Of a DNA stretch of 64,000 nt, positions 56,021-64,000 are shown one piece after another. The notes beneath the pieces were generated by a model. The model was not told where the DNA came from. It made no database searches and saw only the letters and a list, made by a program, of their open reading frames with translations. A program made the position numbers and the translations under genes. This DNA comes from Glaciecola nitratireducens FR1064 (lineage in GTDB: Bacteria; Pseudomonadota; Gammaproteobacteria; Enterobacterales; Alteromonadaceae), in contig NC_016041.1 of assembly GCF_000226565.1 (NCBI RefSeq), forward strand, positions 434,001 through 498,000, read 5' to 3'. Position 1 is the stretch's first letter, and each line of letters opens with the position of its first letter.

Positions 56021-59000
56021 TTATATTTTCTTGTCTTTCGCGTCGCCTGCTTCTACTTCTTTCTGAACAGTTTGCCACTGTTCAATGATTGCTTCAGCTT
56101 CCAGTAAAAGGATGGAAATCAGTGTTTTTAATGGCTGATGTTGCTTGCGCTTTAAATTACTTTCCGTTTCGTAGCATGCTTTTTGAAGACCCGTGGCGCC
56201 AGTATAGGCGCTAACACCGTGAAGCTTATGGACACACTCTTGCAATGATTCAAAATCTTGCTTTTGCCAATGCAACTCAATATCAAACATACTCTTCGGC
56301 AGCAGCGCGACAAACTCGGCTAGAAACTCCCTCGCAGCATCTTTATTACCATGTGCCTTATTTACCGCAAGTTGCCAATTAATGGCTGCGTTTTTAGGTT
56401 CGACAAATTCAGCCCCTTGGCACCAGCTTTGTATTAGCTTAATTAAGTTATCCAAATCAATAGGCTTCGGTAAATAGTCGTCCATTCCTGAGGATAAAAA
56501 TCTTTCTTTCTCTTCTGGAAATGCATGTGCGGTAACAGCAACGATTGGCGTCCCCATATTGAGTTCAGTTCGTCGTATATGTTTGGTCGCTTGCAATCCA
56601 TCCATATTGGGCATCTGAATATCCATTAATATGAGGTCATACTCGTTTTGTTTACATAATTCAACGGCGTCCTCGCCGCAGGTAGCTGTATCGAGTGTAA
56701 CGGGTGAATCTTTAAGCCAGGTATCAAGTAGTTTTAAGTTTAACGGCATGTCGTCGGTTGCTAGTATCCTCGCTGGGGGAAGCGATTTTTGTCCAGATTT
56801 ACTTCCTTGCTCAGCCTGTTCAATTTGAACGGTATTTAGGTCATTTATATACTTCAAAGTTAGAGGTGAACGCAGGATAACGGGTTTATTGTGGGCGTTG
56901 TTTGTAAGATGCTGCTCTGGTGGTGGGCCAGAAAACATGAATACTGTTTTTTTGCACTCTCGTTTTAACACTCGTTTGATAACGCTCGTTCTAGCTGTGA
57001 TATCTCGCATGGGTAATGAAGCAAAGATATAGTCGAATGACGTTTCATTTTTGTCAAATGCGGCTATTGAATCATAGCTAAATGTTATAAAACCAATGCT
57101 TTTAAGGAGTTTGCACGTTATCTTGCGGCTTTCGGGCATAGGGTCATAAATAGCAACTGTTTTCGCTTGGAAACGTTCCTGTAACCCAAGACTTAATTGA
57201 CTGTTGACGGATTTAAATGGCAGGTTAACTGTGAATTTACTACCTTGAGAATAACGGCTCTTAACCTCAATACTTCCTTTCATTAAGAATGTTAATTCTT
57301 GGCATATGACCAAACCTAAGCCCGTGCCTTGGAAAGACCGATTCAACTCGTCATCAAGTTGATTGAACGGTTTAAATAGTTTTTTCTTATCGCTATCGTT
57401 TATACCTATGCCTGTGTCTTCGACTTCAACACTGAGCATGTATTCGTCGTCGCTAAATTTAAATGATTTTGCGCGCAGCGTTATCTGTCCATAGTTAGTA
57501 AACTTTAATGCATTGCTGAGCAAGTTGTTCAGGAGTTGTTTAAGCTTAAAACTGTCTCCTATTAGCACTGCTGGAAGGGTGTTGATATCAAGCAAAAACT
57601 CTAGCTTTTTTAATTGCGCAGATTTCGCCATTAAGCTGGCAATATCTTCGAATGCGTCGCGCGGTGAGAAAGGTTTTTGATTTAGAGTAAGTTTTCCTGC
57701 TTCCATTTTTGAAAAGTCGAGAATGTCATTAACAATCATCAGGAGATCTGATGCGGCACTGTTTATAATCCGCACATGTTCATCTCGTTCAGAGTCGTTA
57801 GTTTTACCCTCTAATTCATTGCTGAAGCCAATAATCGCATTTAATGGTGTTCGAATTTCATGCGACATGTTTGCTAAAAACTGGCTTTTTACAGCACTCG
57901 CTTTTACTGCTTCTCTGCGTGCAATGTCTAAGTGAACATTCTGTTCTTCAATAAGAAGAAAATTATTTTCAGCGTCGCTAGATGCCTGTAGAACTTCTTG
58001 TTCGAGGCTAAATCTGACTTTTAAAATGATGGCTAAAACAAAGCATAAGGTTAGCCCTAACAATGCGGATTGAAACACATAGGTGGTAAACGAATTGACC
58101 GGTAATTGTCCCGCAACAAACAATGAACTAATAATTGAACCTAAAGCTAATATTAGCCAACCTGCCAAGACTGTTTTAGCGGGCGAAAACGAATGGCGGA
58201 TACTTTTTATTGTGAATAAAATATTCAAAAGCAGGGTGACAAAACCGATAACGCGGATAAGCAGAGCTCGGGTAAATTCGCTAAACCAAGCAAATAAAAT
58301 GATGACAAAAGTGATAATAAGCACGATAAACAATAGCTTCAACGCTAAATGAATGGTGCTAAATATCTTGGGTTTTGGTAAAAAGGTGAGAGTGAACAAC
58401 GTTGCAGAAGCGCAAACTAAGGGTAATAAAAGGTCTAGGCTGTGGAAAATACTTAATGCGTGCCATTGTTTTGGCAGAAGTTGAACATGCCCACTCCATA
58501 CCATCTGCCAAAGAAATACGAGACAAACGAGGGTAAATAGCATAAACGCGCTGACTTCCCCTTTGTCGAACAAGACAGCGATGCAGTAGAGCGCAATGAC
58601 AAGCAGAGCGCCGTAAAAAACGCCCCAAATCAAGTAATCCAAAAGAGTCTCTTGCTGATGCTGCTGCTCGCTCATAATACGAACTGGAGCGATAATAGGT
58701 ATGCGCTTAGCTTTGACGAATAAGTAGAGCTGATACGTGTGCTCAGTGTCAAGTGTGACGCTGAAAGTGGGCGTGCGATAAAAATGTTTACTCTGATCGC
58801 GTCCGCCGCTCACTGCGTCGAGTACTTCGCCATTAGAAACTAGGTAAAAATCAACCTGATCGAGTTGGGAGAAATTAACATTGAGAACCCAATTATTGCC
58901 CTTGGAAAAGTTGGCGACTTCGCCATACAGCCAAACGCCGGCTGGGTTAAATCCGTAGTTAGGAATTTTGTAATTTTGGTATGACAGGTTAGTGCGACTT

Positions 59001-59179
59001 AATTTGAATTCGTCAAATGATAATGCTCGGCCTTCTTGAGGATATACGGCAAGCGTTGATGAAATATTTAAATTAGTTGAATCGTTTGTTAATTTGACCG
59101 TTTCGATGGCGTGCGCAAAAAACACTAAAAGAAATAGAGTTAATGCCACTAACGCACGTATTTTTATTAGTTTAAACAC
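56021..59179 (-). CDS. Hybrid sensor histidine kinase with 7TMR-DISM input, receiver and HPt domains
   Basis: A 1052-residue sensor: signal peptide, periplasmic 7TMR-DISMED2 domain (about 35-165), seven-helix 7TMR-DISM membrane domain (about 180-390), dimerisation/phosphoacceptor with His440 in MSHEIRTPLNA, ATPase domain (DTGIGI, GTGLGL), a degenerate receiver, a true receiver with Asp853 in LILMDIQMPNMDG, and an HPt domain with His984 in VHKLHGVSAYTG. The layout is a four-step phosphorelay like BarA, but with a different input domain. The signal sensed and the output regulator are unknown; no response regulator gene is adjacent. Confidence 0.92.
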   Translation of the reverse strand: MFKLIKIRALVALTLFLLVFFAHAIETVKLTNDSTNLNISSTLAVYPQEGRALSFDEFKLSRTNLSYQNYKIPNYGFNPAGVWLYGEVANFSKGNNWVLNVNFSQLDQVDFYLVSNGEVLDAVSGGRDQSKHFYRTPTFSVTLDTEHTYQLYLFVKAKRIPIIAPVRIMSEQQHQQETLLDYLIWGVFYGALLVIALYCIAVLFDKGEVSAFMLFTLVCLVFLWQMVWSGHVQLLPKQWHALSIFHSLDLLLPLVCASATLFTLTFLPKPKIFSTIHLALKLLFIVLIITFVIILFAWFSEFTRALLIRVIGFVTLLLNILFTIKSIRHSFSPAKTVLAGWLILALGSIISSLFVAGQLPVNSFTTYVFQSALLGLTLCFVLAIILKVRFSLEQEVLQASSDAENNFLLIEEQNVHLDIARREAVKASAVKSQFLANMSHEIRTPLNAIIGFSNELEGKTNDSERDEHVRIINSAASDLLMIVNDILDFSKMEAGKLTLNQKPFSPRDAFEDIASLMAKSAQLKKLEFLLDINTLPAVLIGDSFKLKQLLNNLLSNALKFTNYGQITLRAKSFKFSDDEYMLSVEVEDTGIGINDSDKKKLFKPFNQLDDELNRSFQGTGLGLVICQELTFLMKGSIEVKSRYSQGSKFTVNLPFKSVNSQLSLGLQERFQAKTVAIYDPMPESRKITCKLLKSIGFITFSYDSIAAFDKNETSFDYIFASLPMRDITARTSVIKRVLKRECKKTVFMFSGPPPEQHLTNNAHNKPVILRSPLTLKYINDLNTVQIEQAEQGSKSGQKSLPPARILATDDMPLNLKLLDTWLKDSPVTLDTATCGEDAVELCKQNEYDLILMDIQMPNMDGLQATKHIRRTELNMGTPIVAVTAHAFPEEKERFLSSGMDDYLPKPIDLDNLIKLIQSWCQGAEFVEPKNAAINWQLAVNKAHGNKDAAREFLAEFVALLPKSMFDIELHWQKQDFESLQECVHKLHGVSAYTGATGLQKACYETESNLKRKQHQPLKTLISILLLEAEAIIEQWQTVQKEVEAGDAKDKKI

Positions 59180-59327
59180 AAGAATTGTTATGCTGAAAGC
59201 GAAAATAATATAACATGGTGCTAATATAGATTCTGCGGCATCATATGTACAGCGTGTTAGCTCAACAACGGTTTAGCAGCACTGCAGTTTTTTGATTTTA
59301 TCCAATAAGAATAAATAAAAGTCAATC

Positions 59328-61658
59328 ATGAGCAATGAAATAACCATTAATACCGACGGTATTGAACAATTACCTTTAAGTCGGTTTACTGAAGACGCCT
59401 ATCTCAACTATTCCATGTACGTCATCATGGACCGAGCATTGCCGCACATCGGTGATGGACTCAAGCCTGTGCAGCGACGAATTATTTACGCAATGTCCGA
59501 ACTTGGGCTAAGCAATAATGCTAAATATAAAAAATCTGCTAGAACAGTGGGTGATGTATTAGGTAAGTTTCATCCACATGGCGACTCTGCTTGTTATGAA
59601 GCCATGGTGTTAATGGCGCAGCCGTTTTCATATCGCTACCCATTGGTTGATGGGCAAGGCAACTGGGGTGCACCAGATGACCCTAAGTCTTTCGCGGCGA
59701 TGCGTTATACCGAATCGCGCCTAAGTAAGTTTAGTGAAGTTTTACTAACGGAGTTAGGACAGGGCACAGCAGACTGGCAACCAAACTTTGACGGCACGCT
59801 AGACGAACCCAAAGTGTTACCCGCTCGCTTACCGCATATCTTGCTGAATGGCATCACCGGTATCGCTGTTGGTATGGCTACCGACGTACCTCCCCACAAT
59901 GTGCGCGAAATTGCCAATGCGTGTGCTTTATTACTCGATAATAGCCGTGCTGAACTGAGTGAACTGCTTGAGCACGTGCAGGGTCCTGATTACCCAACTG
60001 ACGCTGAAATAATTACTCCGCGCAGTGAAATACAAAAAATTTACGAAACCGGTCGCGGTTCAATTAAAATGCGCGCCGTTTATCATGAAGAAGCTGGCGA
60101 TATTATCGTTACTGCGCTACCGCACCAAGCCTCAGGTGGTAAGGTGTTGGAACAGATTGCTGGACAAATGCAGGCCAAGAAGCTGCCAATGATTAGCGAC
60201 TTACGCGACGAGTCTGATCACGAAAATCCAACGCGCTTATTAATTACACCTCGCTCCAATCGCGTTGATATTCATCAGTTGATGCAACACTTGTTTGCAA
60301 CAACCGATTTAGAAAAAAGTTATCGTGTCAATATCAACATGATCGGTCTTGATGGTCGCCCACAGGTAAAAGACCTGCGCTCTATTCTTAATGAATGGTT
60401 GGTATTTAGAAAGGACACGGTAACGCGTCGTTTACAATATCGATTAGACAAAATATTAGCACGCCTGCATATCTTAGAAGGTTTACTCATCGCGTTTCTG
60501 AATATTGATGAAATTATTCACATTATTCGAACAGAAGAAAAACCAAAGCCGGTGTTAATGGAGCGTTTTGGGCTGACTGATACGCAAGCCGAAGCTATCC
60601 TAGAATTAAAGCTACGCCATTTGGCAAAGCTTGAAGAGTTTAAGATAAAGGGCGAGCAAGAAGAACTAGCTAAAGAGCGTGATGGTCTGCAGCTCCTTCT
60701 GGGCTCTGAACGACGCTTGAAAACATTGATTAAGAAAGAAATCTTAGCTGATGCAGAAACTTACGGTGATGATCGTCGCAGCCCCATTGTTGAACGCACA
60801 GAATCGAAAGCGATATCTGAGAAAGAACTTGTTCCTTCTGAGCCTGTAACGGTCGTTGTATCTGATAAAGGCTGGGCTCGATGTGCGAAAGGGCATGATA
60901 TTGATGTTGAAGGCCTGAGTTATAAATCAGGCGATAAATTTCTGTGCAGCGCCAAAGGCCGCAGTACACAACTTGTTGCCTTCATAGACTCATCGGGTCG
61001 TGCATTCTCGTGCGATGCGCATGCATTACCTTCCGCAAGAAGCCAGGGTGAACCGTTAACCGGGCGCTTTAGCATTGTTGGCGGGGAAAATATTGAACAC
61101 GTTGTAATGGCGGCTGACGATAAGCAATACCTGTTTGGTTCTGATGCCGGCTACGGTTTTGTCGGTCAATTTTCTGATATGTTAAGTAAAGCTAAGGCAG
61201 GAAAAGCCTTTGTTTCTTTGCCAAGCGCAGCAAAAGTTATTCGCCCTCAACCAGTAACTGATGTGAAAACCGACTGGTGTTTGTGTATATCTAACGAAGG
61301 AAGAATGCTGTTGTTCCCATTGAAAGATTTGCCGGTATTAGGTAAAGGGAAGGGGAATAAGTTAATGAACATTCCTTCAGCTAAGGCAAAAACGCGAGAA
61401 GAATACTTAACGGTGTTAACCGTTGTGCCTGAAGGTGCAGATATTAAGGTGTTTGCTGGCAAGCGCGGCATGACGTTAACTTCAAGCGACTTAACTCATT
61501 ATCAAGGCGAACGTGGTCGCAGAGGGAATAAGCTACCTCGTGGACTGCAGCGTGTAGACTCAGTTGAAATAGAGTCAGGGAAAGCCGCCGTTGAGCCATT
61601 AGCGGACGATGTTCCTGGTGAAGACTCAAGCAGCAACGGAACACCAACTAACGAATAG
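59328..61658 (+). CDS. parC: DNA topoisomerase IV subunit A
   Basis: A 776-residue topoisomerase that separates linked daughter chromosomes. The catalytic Tyr127 is in AAMRYTESR. The quinolone-resistance region [15 protein letters not shown] has Ser87 and Glu91 (E. coli Ser80 and Glu84), the susceptible forms. The C-terminal beta-pinwheel carries repeated GxKRG-like blades ([12 protein letters not shown]). Length is normal. It diverges from the histidine kinase; the parE partner is not in the window. Confidence 0.96.
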   Translation: MSNEITINTDGIEQLPLSRFTEDAYLNYSMYVIMDRALPHIGDGLKPVQRRIIYAMSELGLSNNAKYKKSARTVGDVLGKFHPHGDSACYEAMVLMAQPFSYRYPLVDGQGNWGAPDDPKSFAAMRYTESRLSKFSEVLLTELGQGTADWQPNFDGTLDEPKVLPARLPHILLNGITGIAVGMATDVPPHNVREIANACALLLDNSRAELSELLEHVQGPDYPTDAEIITPRSEIQKIYETGRGSIKMRAVYHEEAGDIIVTALPHQASGGKVLEQIAGQMQAKKLPMISDLRDESDHENPTRLLITPRSNRVDIHQLMQHLFATTDLEKSYRVNINMIGLDGRPQVKDLRSILNEWLVFRKDTVTRRLQYRLDKILARLHILEGLLIAFLNIDEIIHIIRTEEKPKPVLMERFGLTDTQAEAILELKLRHLAKLEEFKIKGEQEELAKERDGLQLLLGSERRLKTLIKKEILADAETYGDDRRSPIVERTESKAISEKELVPSEPVTVVVSDKGWARCAKGHDIDVEGLSYKSGDKFLCSAKGRSTQLVAFIDSSGRAFSCDAHALPSARSQGEPLTGRFSIVGGENIEHVVMAADDKQYLFGSDAGYGFVGQFSDMLSKAKAGKAFVSLPSAAKVIRPQPVTDVKTDWCLCISNEGRMLLFPLKDLPVLGKGKGNKLMNIPSAKAKTREEYLTVLTVVPEGADIKVFAGKRGMTLTSSDLTHYQGERGRRGNKLPRGLQRVDSVEIESGKAAVEPLADDVPGEDSSSNGTPTNE

Positions 61659-61681
61659 CAGATGTAGGGCAGTCTGGGAGC

Positions 61682-61714
61682 GTAAGGACATCAAGCGATA
61701 AGCTTTGTCCTTAC
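61682..61714. terminator. Hairpin between parC and the CBS gene
   Basis: A 9-bp stem GTAAGGACA / TGTCCTTAC with a further AAGC/GCTT pairing inside, between two convergent genes; the right arm includes the CBS stop codon. It could act as terminator for both, though the U-run is not classic. Confidence 0.45.
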
Positions 61715-62130
61715 TGCTTGTTCGCTTTTTCGTACAGCCACTTTAAAATATCACGCCAGCTAATAACGCCAACCGGACGCTTATTGCTATCAACTACAGG
61801 CAAACAAGAGATTTTATTTTCATAAAACATCTGTATGACCGCTTTAAGGGAGGCATGTTCAGCAATAACAACAGCTTCCCTTTTAACTATCTGATGCACT
61901 CGCTTATTTAATGTTGCTAGGTCTTTGACCGTTGCAGAAGGCTTGTCGATGTTAGGGTGAATTGCTTTCGTGTAGTCTCGATCGGAAATAACAGCGGCCA
62001 GTTCACCTTTATCATTGATTACCATGAGGTGATGGAATGAATTCTTCTCAAACAATTCTTTTACTTTTATTAACCTGTCGTCGATATGCACCGTGATCAC
62101 GTTTTTCGACATTAAATCTTCAATTTTCAA
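61711..62130 (-). CDS. CBS-domain protein
   Basis: A 139-residue protein made of two CBS motifs (about 8-60 and 75-130), a Bateman module that binds adenosyl ligands. Small stand-alone CBS proteins sense energy state or ions in other bacteria; the partner here is unknown. It converges with parC and is separated from the repeat patch by about 50 nt. A clear ATG start; the ribosome binding site is weak. Confidence 0.85.
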   Translation of the reverse strand: MKIEDLMSKNVITVHIDDRLIKVKELFEKNSFHHLMVINDKGELAAVISDRDYTKAIHPNIDKPSATVKDLATLNKRVHQIVKREAVVIAEHASLKAVIQMFYENKISCLPVVDSNKRPVGVISWRDILKWLYEKANKQ

Positions 62131-62179
62131 ATGTGTTCTACCCGCATTTACATAGATTATTGATACATCTTACGTCATC

Positions 62180-62261
62180 CTTGCGACGACATAATACTGT
62201 TTGTTTAAGCACCCGTCTTTCTTGCGACGACATAATACTGTTCGTTTAAGCACCCGTCTTT
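62180..62261. repeat. Two tandem copies of a 41-bp repeat
   Basis: Two adjacent 41-bp units (62180-62220 and 62221-62261) starting CTTGCGACGACATAATACTG differ at only one position; the start of a third unit (CTTGCGA) follows at 62262. They form the left side of a larger inverted-repeat patch. Confidence 0.9.
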
Positions 62262-62406
62262 CTTGCGAAGGCAAGAATCTCCCTGATGCTACCTCTATCT
62301 GTTCAAAAATAAAGGATTTTTTGGGAGATCTTTGCCTTCGCAAAGACGACGAGTGGGATATATTGCTTAAGCGAACAGCTCTATGCGCCGGCAAGGATCT
62401 CTCCAT
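62221..62406. repeat. MITE-like inverted repeat patch
   Basis: Arms TTGCGAAGGCAAGAATCTCCC (62263-62283, shown only in part here as motif) and its near-complement at 62323-62343 pair with two mismatches; an outer arm CTGTTCGTTTAAGCA (62238-62252) pairs with TGCTTAAGCGAACAG (62364-62378); a degenerate further copy, GCCGGCAAGGATCTCTCC, lies at about 62389-62406. The motif resembles intergenic REP/MITE elements of marine and other gammaproteobacteria. No transposase is encoded; it occupies most of the 378-nt gap between the CBS gene and the ABC permease. Confidence 0.7.
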
Positions 62407-62508
62407 GTACCAAAAAGATAAAGAGTTTTTTAACTTAGCAATAAGCCTGTTCAGCGGCTTTTTTCATAACTCAGACGCCAAGCTTGATAATGAGATGCTT
62501 TACTTTCC

Positions 62509-64000
62509 CTAACTTCCTTCCCTGAGTAATCGTGCCGGCTGTAGCTTCAATTTCTGGAACAAATACAAGGCGCCCAAGCCAAACACAATAGCCGATGATA
62601 GTAGCGCAACAGCAACACCAAGCCAGTAAACATCCCATTCAAATACTTTCAGTCGAACTTGAAGTACCAGGGCAGCAATTGTGAGCCCAAGTGTTATTGA
62701 GAATGCACTGACGACGGTTGCCAAAAGCGTATATTCAATCGCAATTGCCCTGCGAATATAGGATATCCGCGCGCCAATACAGTAGAGAATAATGGCATGA
62801 TAGCTCTGCTTGCTTCTGCCTGCCGCCATCACGCTGGCAAGCACCATCAAACTAACTATTAAGCTGATGAAAGAGATGACACTAAGACCGTTGGTCCCCT
62901 TGTTAAGTAAATCGCTTGCTGAATCTATAAGATCTTTTGTGCGAACGGTAATGATGTTTGGATAGTTTCGCGCTAGTTCGGTTTGCAGCGCTAATGCTTG
63001 TTGGTCGTCCATATAGGCAGTGCCAACATAGGCGTTAATAAAGTCATCAAGAGCGCCGTCTGAGAATATGGCTTCAAACCAAAAACGGGTTTGTATACCT
63101 TTTTGGCTGTAAATGCCGGTGAGTAATCCGGTTCTTTCTATTCCCACTATCGTGAACTGTACCTCATCACCTGGCTCTAGCTGCATTTGGTCGGCTTCAC
63201 GGTCTTCCATAATGAAGGCGAAGTCGAGGTTCTCATTTTTACTTATGTTTTGCGTGATCGTTGCATCCCAAATTGCGCCGTCAACAATGGTGATGCCGTC
63301 TATATTGCCCGACAAGTAACTCAATTTATGCTCGTCACGCGCCATGTCTTGCCAATCAACCTCAGGATCGGTGATATCGCGAATAAGCGTATCGTTGATG
63401 CCTGATACTCTGCCGCGCACCATTGGCGAAAGCGTCAGTTTTGTCACACTATTGAAGTTTCCTGCAACTTTGTTGACTGCGTCCTTTTGATCATCCAGTA
63501 CATCATAGAGCACTAACGCCGGCGATTCTTCTGGGATAGTGGTCTCTACTAGGCGAAGCAAGGAAACTACAATAACCGTGCATGCAACCAAGAGGGTAAG
63601 CGCTGTGCCTAAAGAAAGAAGGGTAATACGAAGTGGCGTGCCGGGGCGATGCATATTCGCCAGGGCCAAACGTGTTGCTGCATGACTGGCTAACCAAGGG
63701 CGCTGCTCCATGGTGCGGGAAAGCCAGCGAAGCGCGTGCACTACGCCTTCAAAAAAGGCCAAACAAATGAGCACGGTGACAACAAATGCAAGACCAAAAA
63801 ACACGTTTGGAATCGCGATTAATACGAGTCCGCTAAGCAAGACCGCAAAAAAGTAACTGGCGAAGCGCCAGCGTGGTGAGATTGCGTGTCCGCTTAGCTC
63901 ATTTGCTCGAAATAAATGTGCAACATCTATTTGCAAGGCGCGCCCAAGCGCGGGAAGCGCAAAGGTAAACGCGGTAACGATACCAAAGAACCAAGCGGCT
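62509..64000 (-). CDS. YbbP-like FtsX-family ABC transporter permease (C-terminal part)
   Basis: The frame remains open to the window edge, so the N-terminal part is missing. The visible 496 residues contain a central membrane region, a large periplasmic loop (about 130-360 from the edge) and four C-terminal helices, ending KLQPARLLREGS. The layout matches YbbP of E. coli, an FtsX-family permease with two permease halves, usually paired with the ATPase YbbA and sometimes with TesA. Those partners would lie outside the window. Substrate unknown; a role in export of lipids or lipoproteins is only inference. It follows the repeat patch downstream. Confidence 0.85.
   Translation of the reverse strand, partial: AAWFFGIVTAFTFALPALGRALQIDVAHLFRANELSGHAISPRWRFASYFFAVLLSGLVLIAIPNVFFGLAFVVTVLICLAFFEGVVHALRWLSRTMEQRPWLASHAATRLALANMHRPGTPLRITLLSLGTALTLLVACTVIVVSLLRLVETTIPEESPALVLYDVLDDQKDAVNKVAGNFNSVTKLTLSPMVRGRVSGINDTLIRDITDPEVDWQDMARDEHKLSYLSGNIDGITIVDGAIWDATITQNISKNENLDFAFIMEDREADQMQLEPGDEVQFTIVGIERTGLLTGIYSQKGIQTRFWFEAIFSDGALDDFINAYVGTAYMDDQQALALQTELARNYPNIITVRTKDLIDSASDLLNKGTNGLSVISFISLIVSLMVLASVMAAGRSKQSYHAIILYCIGARISYIRRAIAIEYTLLATVVSAFSITLGLTIAALVLQVRLKVFEWDVYWLGVAVALLSSAIVFGLGALYLFQKLKLQPARLLREGS

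Overview
The window looks like chromosomal DNA of a marine, heterotrophic gammaproteobacterium of the Alteromonadales (Alteromonadaceae-like). This rests on gene content: a proteorhodopsin with its retinal pathway, a polyhydroxybutyrate (PHB) module of marine gammaproteobacterial type, a DUF2982 protein, an EfpL (YeiP) elongation factor, a Bax-like glucosaminidase, CheV and topoisomerase IV subunit ParC. It is inference from families, not from a database search. No rRNA, tRNA, CRISPR array, insertion sequence or phage gene was seen.

Region 1 (1-11.4 kb). A PA2778/PA2779-type pair and an MFS transporter lead into a photoheterotrophy cluster. On the minus strand, proteorhodopsin, crtE, crtI, crtB, crtY and blh form a compact set; the genes from crtE to blh overlap or nearly touch. 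They carry out GGPP -> phytoene -> lycopene -> beta-carotene -> retinal, which supplies the chromophore of the pump. idi (IPP isomerase), preceded by a tiny membrane protein gene, runs the other way and overlaps the 3' end of blh. All key residues of a green-tuned proton pump are present. purU follows.

Region 2 (11.6-19.3 kb). Storage of carbon as PHB: phaB (acetoacetyl-CoA reductase), a lytic transglycosylase, phaZ (intracellular depolymerase), two phasins (one with a histone-like Lys/Ala tail), phaR (repressor), phaC (synthase) and a small DUF6489-like gene. Two GCTGC-N3-GCAAC sites flank a sigma-70-like promoter in front of the phasins and are good PhaR operator candidates. No phaA thiolase is in the window.

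Region 3 (19.7-30.3 kb). mrcB (PBP1b), then glnK-amtB with an NtrC-type site and a sigma-54-type promoter, an alpha/beta hydrolase, a P-type ATPase followed by a zinc alcohol dehydrogenase, and xthA.

Region 4 (30.5-45.7 kb). A tight operon of gamma-glutamyltransferase, DyP peroxidase and an ABC exporter-type pair whose permease has a His-rich loop; cheV; a secreted unknown protein; a periplasmic trypsin-like protease overlapping an FHA membrane protein; a HAD phosphatase; a Bax-like glucosaminidase; cdd; and a large tricorn-like protease.

Region 5 (45.7-64 kb). efpL; a pyrB-hemL-class III cyclase operon; a TetR regulator divergent from an RND efflux pair, followed by a 41-residue membrane ORF and a DUF2982 gene; a large 7TMR-type hybrid histidine kinase; parC; a CBS-domain protein; a MITE-like repeat patch; and the end of a YbbP-like ABC permease cut by the window edge.

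Taken together, the cell appears to couple light-driven proton pumping with carbon storage and ammonium uptake. Several start codons were moved inward from the longest reading frame because a clear Shine-Dalgarno sequence points to an internal ATG or GTG; these are noted per gene.
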